In this document: one piece after another, positions 17,316-25,579 of the stretch
How positions within the stretch are numbered: position 1 is the first letter of the stretch
How the letters are laid out: each line of letters begins with the position of its first letter
Assembly (NCBI RefSeq): GCF_002434265.1
Contig: NZ_DJJS01000008.1
Span: 124,001-188,000, forward strand
Source of the DNA: Pseudomonas sp. UBA6562
GTDB taxonomy: Bacteria > Pseudomonadota > Gammaproteobacteria > Pseudomonadales > Pseudomonadaceae
Direction: 5' to 3'
Length of the DNA stretch: 64,000 nucleotides
Notes under the pieces: generated by a model
The model's input: the letters and a program-made list of their open reading frames with translations, nothing else
Database searches by the model: none
Told to the model about the DNA's origin: nothing
Made by a program: the position numbers and the translations under genes

Positions 17316-19334
17316 TCATTCGCCGCGGCTGATCCGCCAGATACCAAAGGGTTGATAGTTCGGATCGATGCGCATCCACTGCGTCTTGCCATGCCAGGTC
17401 CAGCGGTGGCCGTTCATCAAGTCTTCACCCTGGGTATCGGCATGGTCTTCCAGCCCCAGCTCCCACAGCGGCAACTCGAAATGCGCCTCTTGCACGTTGT
17501 GCGGGTCGAGGCTGACGGCCACCAGGATGTAGTTGTCGCGTTCCGGCGTACGTTTGGCGAAGTACAGGATGTTGTCGTTCCAGCAGGTCAGCATCGTCAC
17601 GCCCAGGTGGGTCTGCAACGCACGGTTCTGCCGGCGGATGCGGTTGAGTTGGGCGATCTCGGCGATGATGTTGCCGGGTGCGGTGAAATCGCGCGTGCGG
17701 ATCTCGTACTTCTCCGAGTCCAGGTATTCCTCTTTGCCCGGCAGGGCCGCGGCTTCGCACAGCTCGAACCCCGAATACATGCCCCACAGGCCCGAGCCCA
17801 TGGTCGCCAATGCGGCACGGATCAGGAAGCCTGCGCGGCCGCACTGTTGCAGGAAGAATGGGTTGATATCCGGCGTGTTGACGAAGAAGTTCGGCCGGTA
17901 GCAGTCGCGCCACGGCGCCTGGTTCAGCTGCTGGAAGTACTCGCTGAGCTCTTCCTTGGTATTACGCCAGGTGAAGTAGGTGTAGCTCTGCGCATAGCCG
18001 ACCTTGCCCAGGCGCGCCATCATCGCCGGCTTGGTGAAGGCTTCTGCGAGGAACAGCACTTCGGGGTACTGGCTGCGCACGTTGGCGATCAGCCACTGCC
18101 AGAACGGCAGGGGTTTGGTGTGCGGGTTGTCGACGCGGAAGGTTTTTACGCCCTCCTCGACCCAGCCGATCACCACGTCGCGCAGGGCGATCCATAGGTC
18201 AGGCACGGCGTCGGCCGCGTAGAAGTCGACGTTGACGATGTCCTGGTATTTCTTCGGCGGGTTTTCGGCGTAACGGATGGTGCCGTCAGGGCGCCAGCTG
18301 AACCAGCCTGGATGCTCCTGCAGCCAGGGGTGGTCCTGCGAGCACTGGATGGCGAAGTCCAGGGCGATCTCCAGGCCGTGCTCGGCGGCGGCGGCGACCA
18401 GCTTGCGGAAGTCTTCGCGGCTGCCCAATTGCGGATGAATGGCGTCGTGTCCTCCGTCGGCGCTGCCGATGGCGTAGGGGCTGCCCACATCGTCCGGGCC
18501 GGCATCGAGCGAGTTGTTCGGGCCTTTGCGGTGCTGGCGGCCGATAGGGTGGATGGGCGGGAAGTACAGCACATCGAAGCCCATGTCACGGATCATCGGC
18601 AGACGCGAATGCACGTCGTTGAAGGTGCCGTGGCGCGCCGGGTCGTCGGTGATCGAACGGGGGAACAGCTCGTACCAGCTGGCGAACAGCGCCGCTTCGC
18701 GGTCGACGTCCAGCGGTAGTATGGGGCTTTGGGTCAGGTAGCTGCGGTGTTCGGCTTCGGTCATCAACAGGGAGGTTTGCGGCTCCAGCAGCGTCGCCAC
18801 CTGTTCATGGGTAGACAAGCCTTCCAAGCGCTCGCGCACCTGGTGCAAGCGGCCTTGCAGCTCCGGCTGGCAACGGTCGGCGGCCTGGCCCAGCATCATC
18901 TGCCCTTCGCGCAGCTCGAGGCTCACATCGACGCCGGCCTGGTACTTCTTCTCCAGGTCGTAGCAGTAAGTCGCGAACGGATCGATCCAGGCTTCGATGC
19001 GGAACTGGTGCGGGCCAAGCGCCTCGGGGGTGAACTCGCCCTGCCAGAGGTCGTTGCCCATGTCGATCAGGCTGGTGCTGTGCCAGGCATCGGCTGCGGC
19101 GGCGCGCCAGTGCAGCACCACGGCCAGGCGGTCGTGGCCGTCGCTGTAGACCTTGGCACTGACCGCGACCGGCTGGCCGACCACGGCCTTGGCAGCGAAG
19201 GCGCCACCGTCCAGGGTCGGCTGGATGTCTTCGATCACGATGCGCGGCGCCATCAACGCCTGGGCCAGGCTGATCGCCTGCTGCGGGTGGTCATTGGCCA
19301 TGGGCACGCTTTCATAAGGCTCGTTACGTGACAT
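17316..19334 (-). CDS. glgE: Alpha-1,4-glucan:maltose-1-phosphate maltosyltransferase GlgE
   Basis: A 672-aa GH13_3 enzyme. The N-terminal part (residues 30-200) carries the beta and helical domains of GlgE (IVIEDIQPTLDGGAFAAK, FRIEAWIDPFATY). The catalytic barrel shows GFDVLYFPPIHPIG, LDFAIQCSQDHPWL, the nucleophile Asp in TFRVDNPHTKPLPFW and the Glu in FLAEAFTKP. It extends alpha-glucan chains with maltosyl units from maltose-1-phosphate. First gene of glgE-treS-glgB; a start at 19334 follows AGGGAGCAAGCTCAG on the minus strand. Confidence 0.96.
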   Translation of the reverse strand: MSRNEPYESVPMANDHPQQAISLAQALMAPRIVIEDIQPTLDGGAFAAKAVVGQPVAVSAKVYSDGHDRLAVVLHWRAAAADAWHSTSLIDMGNDLWQGEFTPEALGPHQFRIEAWIDPFATYCYDLEKKYQAGVDVSLELREGQMMLGQAADRCQPELQGRLHQVRERLEGLSTHEQVATLLEPQTSLLMTEAEHRSYLTQSPILPLDVDREAALFASWYELFPRSITDDPARHGTFNDVHSRLPMIRDMGFDVLYFPPIHPIGRQHRKGPNNSLDAGPDDVGSPYAIGSADGGHDAIHPQLGSREDFRKLVAAAAEHGLEIALDFAIQCSQDHPWLQEHPGWFSWRPDGTIRYAENPPKKYQDIVNVDFYAADAVPDLWIALRDVVIGWVEEGVKTFRVDNPHTKPLPFWQWLIANVRSQYPEVLFLAEAFTKPAMMARLGKVGYAQSYTYFTWRNTKEELSEYFQQLNQAPWRDCYRPNFFVNTPDINPFFLQQCGRAGFLIRAALATMGSGLWGMYSGFELCEAAALPGKEEYLDSEKYEIRTRDFTAPGNIIAEIAQLNRIRRQNRALQTHLGVTMLTCWNDNILYFAKRTPERDNYILVAVSLDPHNVQEAHFELPLWELGLEDHADTQGEDLMNGHRWTWHGKTQWMRIDPNYQPFGIWRISRGE

Positions 19335-19475
19335 CTGAGCTTGCTCCCTGAGACTGAGGCGGTGAAGGTTCAGAGCCGCCGTAACGTGCCAGGGTTCAAA
19401 AACAATTGAGCCAAGCCGGCTTGGCAGCGGTCGGACTTAGGGCCAACAGCTCAACTTACGTTGCGAGGTGACACC

Positions 19476-19634
19476 ATGCCCCTGCCCATGCCTGGAAAAA
19501 CGCCCGACCCGAACATCGACGAGCCGGAATTGCCGACTCCGGTGCCCGAGCAGGAGCCCCACGACCCTGCCGAGGAGCAGGCGCCGGTAGGCGATCCGCC
19601 GGCGCAGGAGCCGCCCATCAAAGCGGGGCGCTGA
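19476..19634 (+). CDS. Small proline/glutamate-rich protein, 52 aa, unknown function
   Basis: A short open frame with a good ribosome site (GAGGTG at 19465-19470) and an ATG at 19476. The product begins MPLPMPGKTPDPNIDEPELP and is almost entirely Pro, Glu, Asp, Gln and Ala with no hydrophobic core, so it is probably disordered and soluble. It is divergent from glgE across 141 bp. Short Pro/Glu-rich ORFs of this type recur in Pseudomonas genomes, which supports it being real, but I know of no function. Confidence 0.6.
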   Translation: MPLPMPGKTPDPNIDEPELPTPVPEQEPHDPAEEQAPVGDPPAQEPPIKAGR

Positions 19635-19758
19635 TGTTGCCGAGCACATCCACGCCCGAGGCGGATAGCGCGGCTCGCTCTCTCGGGCGGCCGCCGCTGT
19701 ATTGGGTTATGGGGTCGGCGTTCTTACTTTGACAATGCAGTGCACCCTAAATGCGCGA

Positions 19759-19782
19759 CCCAGATTCGAGGCATGATCTGGG
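19759..19782. other. Hairpin downstream of the acyl-CoA synthetase gene
   Basis: CCCAGAT and ATCTGGG are separated by 10 bp. There is no T-run. The interval 19635-19821 has no gene that I can recognise. Confidence 0.35.
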
Positions 19783-19821
19783 CCGCTCAGACGGCCCTCA
19801 CCGGTTCGCGACCCCTATTCA

Positions 19822-21525
19822 TCAAGTACCTGATCGATCTGGATCACACCAAGCCCTCGACTCAAGCTCCTTCAGGCTGATCTCGCGCATCCTGAACTTC
19901 TGCACCTTGCCCGTCACCGTGGTGGGAAACTGCTCAACGAACCGGAAATGCCGCGGCACCTTGAAATGCGCGATGCGTGCCTTGCACCAGTCCCGCAGCG
20001 CATCGGCCTCCAGCGCCTGCCCTTGACGAAACCTCACCCAGGCCACCACCTGTTCGCCATAGCGCTCGCAGGGCACCCCGACCACCTGCGCCTCGGCGAT
20101 CGCCGGGTGGGTATGGAGAAACTCCTCCAGCTCGCGCGGGTAGATGTTCTCGCCGCCGCGGATGATCATGTCCTTGCCGCGCCCGACGATACGCACGTAG
20201 CCCTCCTCGTCCATCACCGCCAGGTCGCCGCTGTGCATCCAGCCTTCGCCGTCGATGGCCTCGGCGGTGGCCTGGGGGTTGTCCCAATAGCCGAGCATCA
20301 CGCTGTAGCCGCGGGTGCAGAGCTCGCCGATCTCGTTACGGGCCACCACTGCGCCGTGCGCGTCGACGAGTTGGGTTTCCAGGTGCGGCTGGGTGCGGCC
20401 CACGGTGGTGACGCGCCGTTCGAGCTCGTCGTCGGCACCGGTCTGCAGCGACACCGGGCTGGTCTCGGTCATGCCATAGGCGATCTGCACCTCGGCCATG
20501 TGCAACTGGTCGATGACCCGGCGCATCACCTCGATCGGGCAGGTGGCGCCGGCCATGATGCCGCTGCGCAGGGTCGACAGGTCGAGTTGCGCGCGTGCCG
20601 GGTGGTCGAGCAGCGCGATGAACATGGTGGGCACGCCATACAACACGCTGGCGCGCTCTTCGGCGACGCAGCGCAGGGTCAGTTCCGGGTCGAAGGCGTC
20701 GCTGGGGTAGATCAGGGTGCTGCCGTGGGTGATGCAGCCCAGGTTGCCCATGACCATGCCGAAGCAGTGGTACAGCGGCACCGGGAGCACCAGACGGTCG
20801 TGCTCGGTCAGGCCCAGGCTGTGGCCGACCATCAAGCCGTTGTTGAGGATGTTGCGGTGGCTCAATGTGGCGCCCTTGGGCGCGCCGGTGGTGCCGGAGG
20901 TGTACTGGATGTTCACCGGCTGGTCGCAGCGCAGCTTGGCCTGGCGGGCACAGTAGGCCGGCCACTGCACCTCCCCTGCCCGCCCGGCCAGGTCGGCCCA
21001 GGCGACGAAGCCCTGCGGTGGCTGCGCGGCCAGGCTGACGACACCGCGCAACGCCGGCAGCGTGTCGCTGCGCCAGTGGCCTGGTGCGTGGGTCGCCAGG
21101 CTCGGGATCAGCTCGATGAGCATGGCGTGGTAATCGGAGGTCTTGAACGCGTCGGCACAGACCAGCCAGCGGCAGCCCGACTGGCGCAGCACGTAGTCCA
21201 ATTCGCTGACCCGATAGGCCGGGTTGATGGTCACCAGCACCGCGCCGACCTTGGCGCTGGCGATCTGCAGGATGCACCACTCGGCGCAGTTGGGCGCCCA
21301 GATGCCGATGCGCTCGCCGGTCTCGATGCCCAGCGCCATCAAGGCCCGCGCATGGGTGTCGACCGCCTCGGCCAATTGCCGCCAGCTGTAGCGCAAGCCT
21401 TGGTGGCGCACGACCAGCGCTTCGCGGTCGGCATGGCGGGTGGCGCAGGCATCGAACGCCTGGCCGAGGGTCTGGGTGAGCAGCGGTGGGTCCTGGCGGC
21501 CACGGCTGTAGCTGGGTTGAGTCAT
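19822..21525 (-). CDS. Acyl-CoA synthetase (AMP-binding family)
   Basis: A 567-aa adenylate-forming enzyme. It shows the P-loop-like motif YTSGTTGAPKGATLSH, the core AYGMTETSPV, the hinge-region motif GEGWMHSGDLAVMDEEGYVR followed by IVGRGKDMIIRGGENIYPRE, and the C-terminal catalytic Lys region near GKVQKFRMRE. It makes acyl-CoA from a free acid with ATP. Divergence from liuABCD and the shared LiuR-like sites suggest that it activates branched short- or medium-chain acids such as isovalerate. This is inference; the motifs do not fix chain length. AAGGGA precedes the ATG on the minus strand. Confidence 0.88.
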   Translation of the reverse strand: MTQPSYSRGRQDPPLLTQTLGQAFDACATRHADREALVVRHQGLRYSWRQLAEAVDTHARALMALGIETGERIGIWAPNCAEWCILQIASAKVGAVLVTINPAYRVSELDYVLRQSGCRWLVCADAFKTSDYHAMLIELIPSLATHAPGHWRSDTLPALRGVVSLAAQPPQGFVAWADLAGRAGEVQWPAYCARQAKLRCDQPVNIQYTSGTTGAPKGATLSHRNILNNGLMVGHSLGLTEHDRLVLPVPLYHCFGMVMGNLGCITHGSTLIYPSDAFDPELTLRCVAEERASVLYGVPTMFIALLDHPARAQLDLSTLRSGIMAGATCPIEVMRRVIDQLHMAEVQIAYGMTETSPVSLQTGADDELERRVTTVGRTQPHLETQLVDAHGAVVARNEIGELCTRGYSVMLGYWDNPQATAEAIDGEGWMHSGDLAVMDEEGYVRIVGRGKDMIIRGGENIYPRELEEFLHTHPAIAEAQVVGVPCERYGEQVVAWVRFRQGQALEADALRDWCKARIAHFKVPRHFRFVEQFPTTVTGKVQKFRMREISLKELESRAWCDPDRSGT

Positions 21526-21590
21526 GGGCGTCCCTTCTTGTGATTGTTCTGGGTACGAACGAGCCGCACGTACTCTGGCCCAGGATTCCG

Positions 21591-21600
21591 TTTACGTAAA
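21591..21600. promoter_or_regulatory. TTTACGTAAA palindrome, possible second LiuR-type half-spaced site
   Basis: A 10-bp palindrome with the same outer bases as the 16-bp site at 21635-21650 and the same following GGTGA. It is 66 bp from the acyl-CoA synthetase start and could be the site acting on that gene. The missing central six bases make binding by the same protein uncertain. Confidence 0.45.
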
Positions 21601-21634
21601 GGTGATCGGTGGATTGACAGTCTCGAGCGCCATG

Positions 21635-21650
21635 TTTACGTTAACGTAAA
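21635..21650. promoter_or_regulatory. Perfect 16-bp palindrome TTTACGTTAACGTAAA, likely LiuR operator
   Basis: The site lies in the 301-bp divergent region in front of liuA. It resembles the motif reported for the MerR-family regulator LiuR, which controls branched-chain amino-acid degradation in proteobacteria. No liuR gene is present in the window. The rest of the 21526-21826 region has no gene that I can see. Confidence 0.7.
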
Positions 21651-21826
21651 GGTGAAAGCCCAGACGTTCGAATTGCACTTGGCCGTGCTGGCCTGCGCTC
21701 GGCACGGCCAGCAAAGTCTTCGTGACTTGTGGCCAATGCAATCAAGACATTGGCCCGCAGGGCCCGGTCCTGCTGACTAGGCTGTCGAACATCACTGCCG
21801 ATTTCCAAGAACAACAAGGTGCCGCC

Positions 21827-22990
21827 ATGTACTACGCCTCCCTCAACTTCGCCTTGGGCGAAACCCTCGACATGCTGCGCGACCATGTGCGCGCCTTCGT
21901 CGCCGCCGAAATCGCCCCACGGGCTGCGCAGATCGACCAGGACAACCTCTTCCCCGCCGACCTGTGGCGCAAGTTCGGCGACATGGGCCTGTTGGGTGTG
22001 ACCGTGTCGGAAGCATACGGCGGCGCCGGCCTGGGCTACCTGGCCCATGTGCTGGTGATGGAGGAGATCAGCCGCGGTTCGGCTTCGGTGGCGCTGTCGT
22101 ACGGCGCGCACTCGAACCTGTGCGTGAACCAGATCAACCGCAACGGCAGCGAAGCGCAAAAGCGCCAGTACCTGCCCAAGCTGATCAGCGGCGAACACGT
22201 CGGGGCACTGGCCATGAGCGAGCCCAATGCCGGCTCCGACGTGGTGTCGATGAAGCTGCGCGCCGACAAGCGCGGCGACCGTTACGTGCTCAACGGCAGC
22301 AAGACCTGGATCACCAACGGCCCCGACGCCAACACCTACGTGATCTACGCCAAGACCGATCTGGAACGCGGCGCCCACGGCATCACCGCGTTCATCGTCG
22401 AGCGCGACTTCAAGGGGTTCAGCCGCAGCCAGAAGTTCGACAAGCTGGGCATGCGCGGCTCCAACACCTGCGAGCTGTTCTTCGACGACGTCGAGGTGCC
22501 GCAGGAAAACATTCTCGGCCAGCTCGACGGCGGCGTGCGCGTCCTGATGAGCGGGCTGGACTACGAGCGCGTGGTGCTGGCCGGCGGTCCTACCGGGATC
22601 ATGCAAGCCTGCATGGACCTGGTGGTGCCCTACATCCACGACCGCAAGCAGTTCGGCCAGAGCATCGGCGAGTTCCAGCTGATCCAGGGCAAGGTCGCCG
22701 ACCTCTACACCCAGCTCAACGCCAGCCGCGCCTACCTGTACGCCGTGGCGCAGGCCTGCGACCGCGGTGAGACCACGCGCAAGGATGCCGCCGGCGTGAT
22801 CCTTTATACCGCCGAGCGCGCCACGCAGATGGCCCTGGAGGCGATCCAGATCCTTGGGGGCAACGGCTACATCAACGAATTTCCTGCCGGGCGTCTGCTG
22901 CGTGACGCCAAGCTGTACGAAATCGGCGCGGGCACCAGTGAGATCCGGCGCATGTTGATCGGCCGCGAGTTGTTCAACGAAACGCGGTGA
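21827..22990 (+). CDS. liuA: Isovaleryl-CoA dehydrogenase
   Basis: A 387-aa acyl-CoA dehydrogenase. Visible features are AMSEPNAGSDVVSMKL, GSKTWITNGPDANTYVIYAK, the RGSNTCELFFDDVEVP strand, DYERVVLAGG, where the Glu sits at the catalytic position used by isovaleryl-CoA dehydrogenases, and AIQILGGNGYINEFPAGRLL with the Arg near the C-terminus. It oxidises isovaleryl-CoA to 3-methylcrotonyl-CoA. Start at 21827 follows AAGGTG; the frame is open upstream but that part is not ACAD-like. First gene of liuA-B-C-D. Confidence 0.95.
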   Translation: MYYASLNFALGETLDMLRDHVRAFVAAEIAPRAAQIDQDNLFPADLWRKFGDMGLLGVTVSEAYGGAGLGYLAHVLVMEEISRGSASVALSYGAHSNLCVNQINRNGSEAQKRQYLPKLISGEHVGALAMSEPNAGSDVVSMKLRADKRGDRYVLNGSKTWITNGPDANTYVIYAKTDLERGAHGITAFIVERDFKGFSRSQKFDKLGMRGSNTCELFFDDVEVPQENILGQLDGGVRVLMSGLDYERVVLAGGPTGIMQACMDLVVPYIHDRKQFGQSIGEFQLIQGKVADLYTQLNASRAYLYAVAQACDRGETTRKDAAGVILYTAERATQMALEAIQILGGNGYINEFPAGRLLRDAKLYEIGAGTSEIRRMLIGRELFNETR

Positions 22991-23151
22991 GCGCTCGCTG
23001 TATCGCTCACTGCCCATAGGCTCGGGCAGCCGACTCTGGCTCGACCTGCACTGGCCGGCAATGCCGATTCGATGGCGACGTCGCCCCTCGGCATCGCCTC
23101 ACCTTTTCAGCCGGCCATGCCGCAACGACTTGCCGCTCAACGAGGCTCACG

Positions 23152-24756
23152 ATGATTCTCAAGACCCAGCTCAACGCCCATTCGCCCGAGTTCGCCCGCA
23201 ACCGCCAGGCGATGCTGGCCCAGGTCGAAGCGCTGCACGCCCTGCTGGCCCAGGTCAGCCAGGGCGGCGGGGCCCAGGCCCAGGCCCGGCACACTGCGCG
23301 CGGCAAACTGCTGCCGCGCGAACGCATCGACCGCCTGCTCGACCCAGGCTCGCCCTTCCTCGAAATCGGCCAGTTGGCCGCCTACCAGGTGTATGACGAA
23401 GACGTGCCCGCCGCAGGCCTGGTGGCGGGCATCGGCCGGGTCGAAGGGGTCGAATGCGTGATCGTGGCCAACGACGCCACGGTCAAAGGAGGTTCCTACT
23501 ATCCGCTGACGGTGAAAAAACACCTGCGCGCCCAGGCCATCGCCCTGGAAAATCGGCTGCCGTGCGTCTATCTCGTGGATTCGGGCGGCGCCAACCTGCC
23601 CCGCCAGGACGAAGTGTTCCCCGATCGCGAGCATTTCGGGCGGATCTTCTTCAATCAGGCCAACCTGAGCGCCCAGGGCATCCCGCAGATCGCCGTGGTG
23701 ATGGGCTCGTGCACGGCAGGTGGCGCCTACGTGCCGGCCATGGCCGACGAAGCGATCATGGTGCGCCAGCAGGCGACCATCTTCCTCGCCGGCCCGCCCC
23801 TGGTGAAGGCCGCCACGGGCGAGGTGGTGAGCGCCGAAGACCTGGGCGGCGCCGACGTGCACTGCCGCACCAGCGGCGTGGCCGACCACTACGCCGAGAA
23901 CGACGCGCATGCCCTGGCCTTGGCACGCCGCTGCGTGGCCAATCTGAACTGGCGCAAGCACGGCCAGGTGCAGTGCCAGCCAGTCAGCGCGCCGCTGTAT
24001 GAGGCCGAGCAGCTGTACGGTGTGGTCCCGGCCGACGCCAAGCAGCCGTTCGACGTGCGCGAGGTGATCGCGCGCCTGGTGGACGGCTCGCGGTTCGACG
24101 AATTCAAGGCGCTGTTCGGCACCACGCTGGTGTGCGGCTTCGCCCACCTGCACGGCTATCCGGTGGCGATCCTGGCCAACAACGGCATCCTCTTCGCGGA
24201 GGCGGCGCAAAAGGGTGCGCACTTCATCGAACTGGCCTGCCAGCGCGGCATTCCCCTGCTCTTCTTGCAGAACATCACAGGCTTCATGGTCGGCAAGAAA
24301 TACGAAGAAGGCGGCATCGCCAAGCACGGCGCCAAGCTGGTCACCGCAGTAGCCTGCGCGCAAGTGCCCAAATTCACCGTGATCATCGGCGGCAGCTTCG
24401 GCGCCGGCAACTATGGCATGTGCGGCCGCGCCTACGACCCGCGCTTTCTGTGGATGTGGCCCAACGCGCGAATCGGTGTGATGGGCGCCGAACAGGCGGC
24501 CGGGGTACTGGTGCAGGTCAAGCGCGAGCAGAGCCTGCGCAGCGGCGAGCCGTTCGACGCCGAGGCCGAAGCACGCCTGCGCCAGCCGATCCTCGACCAG
24601 TACGAGCGCCAGGGCCACCCCTACTATTCCAGCGCGCGCCTGTGGGACGACGGCGTCATCGACCCGGCACAGACCCGCGACGTCCTGGGCCTGGCCCTGA
24701 GCGCCGCCCTCAACGCGCCCATCGCGCCTAGCCGTTTCGGCATTTTCCGGATGTGA
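23152..24756 (+). CDS. liuB: Methylcrotonyl-CoA carboxylase, carboxyltransferase (beta) subunit
   Basis: A 534-aa biotin-dependent carboxyltransferase. Characteristic stretches are GKLLPRERIDRLLDPGSPFL, YLVDSGGANLPRQDEVFPDR, MGSCTAGGAYVPAMADE, the FLQNITGFMVGKKYEEGG segment and IGGSFGAGNYGMCGRAYDPR. With the biotin carboxylase LiuD it carboxylates 3-methylcrotonyl-CoA to 3-methylglutaconyl-CoA. It lies 161 bp after liuA, with GAGG before the ATG, and four bases before liuC. Confidence 0.96.
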   Translation: MILKTQLNAHSPEFARNRQAMLAQVEALHALLAQVSQGGGAQAQARHTARGKLLPRERIDRLLDPGSPFLEIGQLAAYQVYDEDVPAAGLVAGIGRVEGVECVIVANDATVKGGSYYPLTVKKHLRAQAIALENRLPCVYLVDSGGANLPRQDEVFPDREHFGRIFFNQANLSAQGIPQIAVVMGSCTAGGAYVPAMADEAIMVRQQATIFLAGPPLVKAATGEVVSAEDLGGADVHCRTSGVADHYAENDAHALALARRCVANLNWRKHGQVQCQPVSAPLYEAEQLYGVVPADAKQPFDVREVIARLVDGSRFDEFKALFGTTLVCGFAHLHGYPVAILANNGILFAEAAQKGAHFIELACQRGIPLLFLQNITGFMVGKKYEEGGIAKHGAKLVTAVACAQVPKFTVIIGGSFGAGNYGMCGRAYDPRFLWMWPNARIGVMGAEQAAGVLVQVKREQSLRSGEPFDAEAEARLRQPILDQYERQGHPYYSSARLWDDGVIDPAQTRDVLGLALSAALNAPIAPSRFGIFRM

Positions 24757-24760
24757 CGCC

Positions 24761-25579
24761 ATGAAGCCTTTCGACACCCTGGAAGTGATCCACGATCCTC
24801 GCGGGTTCGCCACCCTGTGGCTGGACCGTGCGGACAAGCACAATGCGTTCGACGCGCAGATGATCGACGAGTTGTCGAGTGCGCTCACCCAGCTGGGCGA
24901 GGACGCCAGCCTGCGCTTCGTGCTGCTGCGCGGGCGTGGGCGGCACTTCAGCGCCGGCGCCGACCTGCAGTGGATGCAGCGGGCGGCGCAACTGGACCTG
25001 GCGCAGAACCTGAGCGACGCCCAAGCCCTGGGCGAGCTGATGTACCGCCTGCACGCGCTGCCCATGCCGACCCTGGCCGTGGTGCAAGGCGCGGCGTTCG
25101 GCGGCGCGCTGGGCCTGATCGGTTGCTGCGACATGGCCATCGGTGCGGACGATGCGCAGTTGTGCCTGTCGGAGGTGCGCATCGGTCTGGCGCCGGCGGT
25201 GATCAGCCCATTCGTGGTCCAGGCCATCGGCGCCCGTGCCGCGCGGCGCTACGCTTTGACCGCGCAGCGTTTCAGCGGCGTGCAGGCGCAGCGGCTGGGC
25301 TTGCTGGCCGAGGTCTACCCAGCGGCAGAGCTCGATGCCCAGGTCGACACCTGGATCGAAACGCTGCTGCTCAACAGCCCCCAGGCGATGCGCGCCAGCA
25401 AGGCGCTGTTGCGCCAGGTCGACGGTAGCGTTCCCTCGAAGGCGCTGCGCGAGGCGTGCGAGCAGTGCATCGCGCAGATTCGTGTCAGCGCCGAAGGCCA
25501 GGAGGGTTTGCAGGCCTTCCTGCACAAGCGACCTCCTGCCTGGCAGGCCACCCCCCGCGAGCAGGAGCCGCGCCCATGA
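24761..25579 (+). CDS. liuC: Enoyl-CoA hydratase family, probable methylglutaconyl-CoA hydratase
   Basis: A 272-aa crotonase-fold protein: RGRGRHFSAGADLQWMQR (first oxyanion-hole region) and VQGAAFGGALGLIGCCDMAI (second), followed by LSEVRIGLAPAVISPFV with the Glu in the catalytic region. In the leucine pathway this member hydrates 3-methylglutaconyl-CoA to HMG-CoA. It is tightly packed between liuB (4 bp) and liuD (4-bp overlap), which supports the assignment over a generic hydratase. Confidence 0.92.
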   Translation: MKPFDTLEVIHDPRGFATLWLDRADKHNAFDAQMIDELSSALTQLGEDASLRFVLLRGRGRHFSAGADLQWMQRAAQLDLAQNLSDAQALGELMYRLHALPMPTLAVVQGAAFGGALGLIGCCDMAIGADDAQLCLSEVRIGLAPAVISPFVVQAIGARAARRYALTAQRFSGVQAQRLGLLAEVYPAAELDAQVDTWIETLLLNSPQAMRASKALLRQVDGSVPSKALREACEQCIAQIRVSAEGQEGLQAFLHKRPPAWQATPREQEPRP

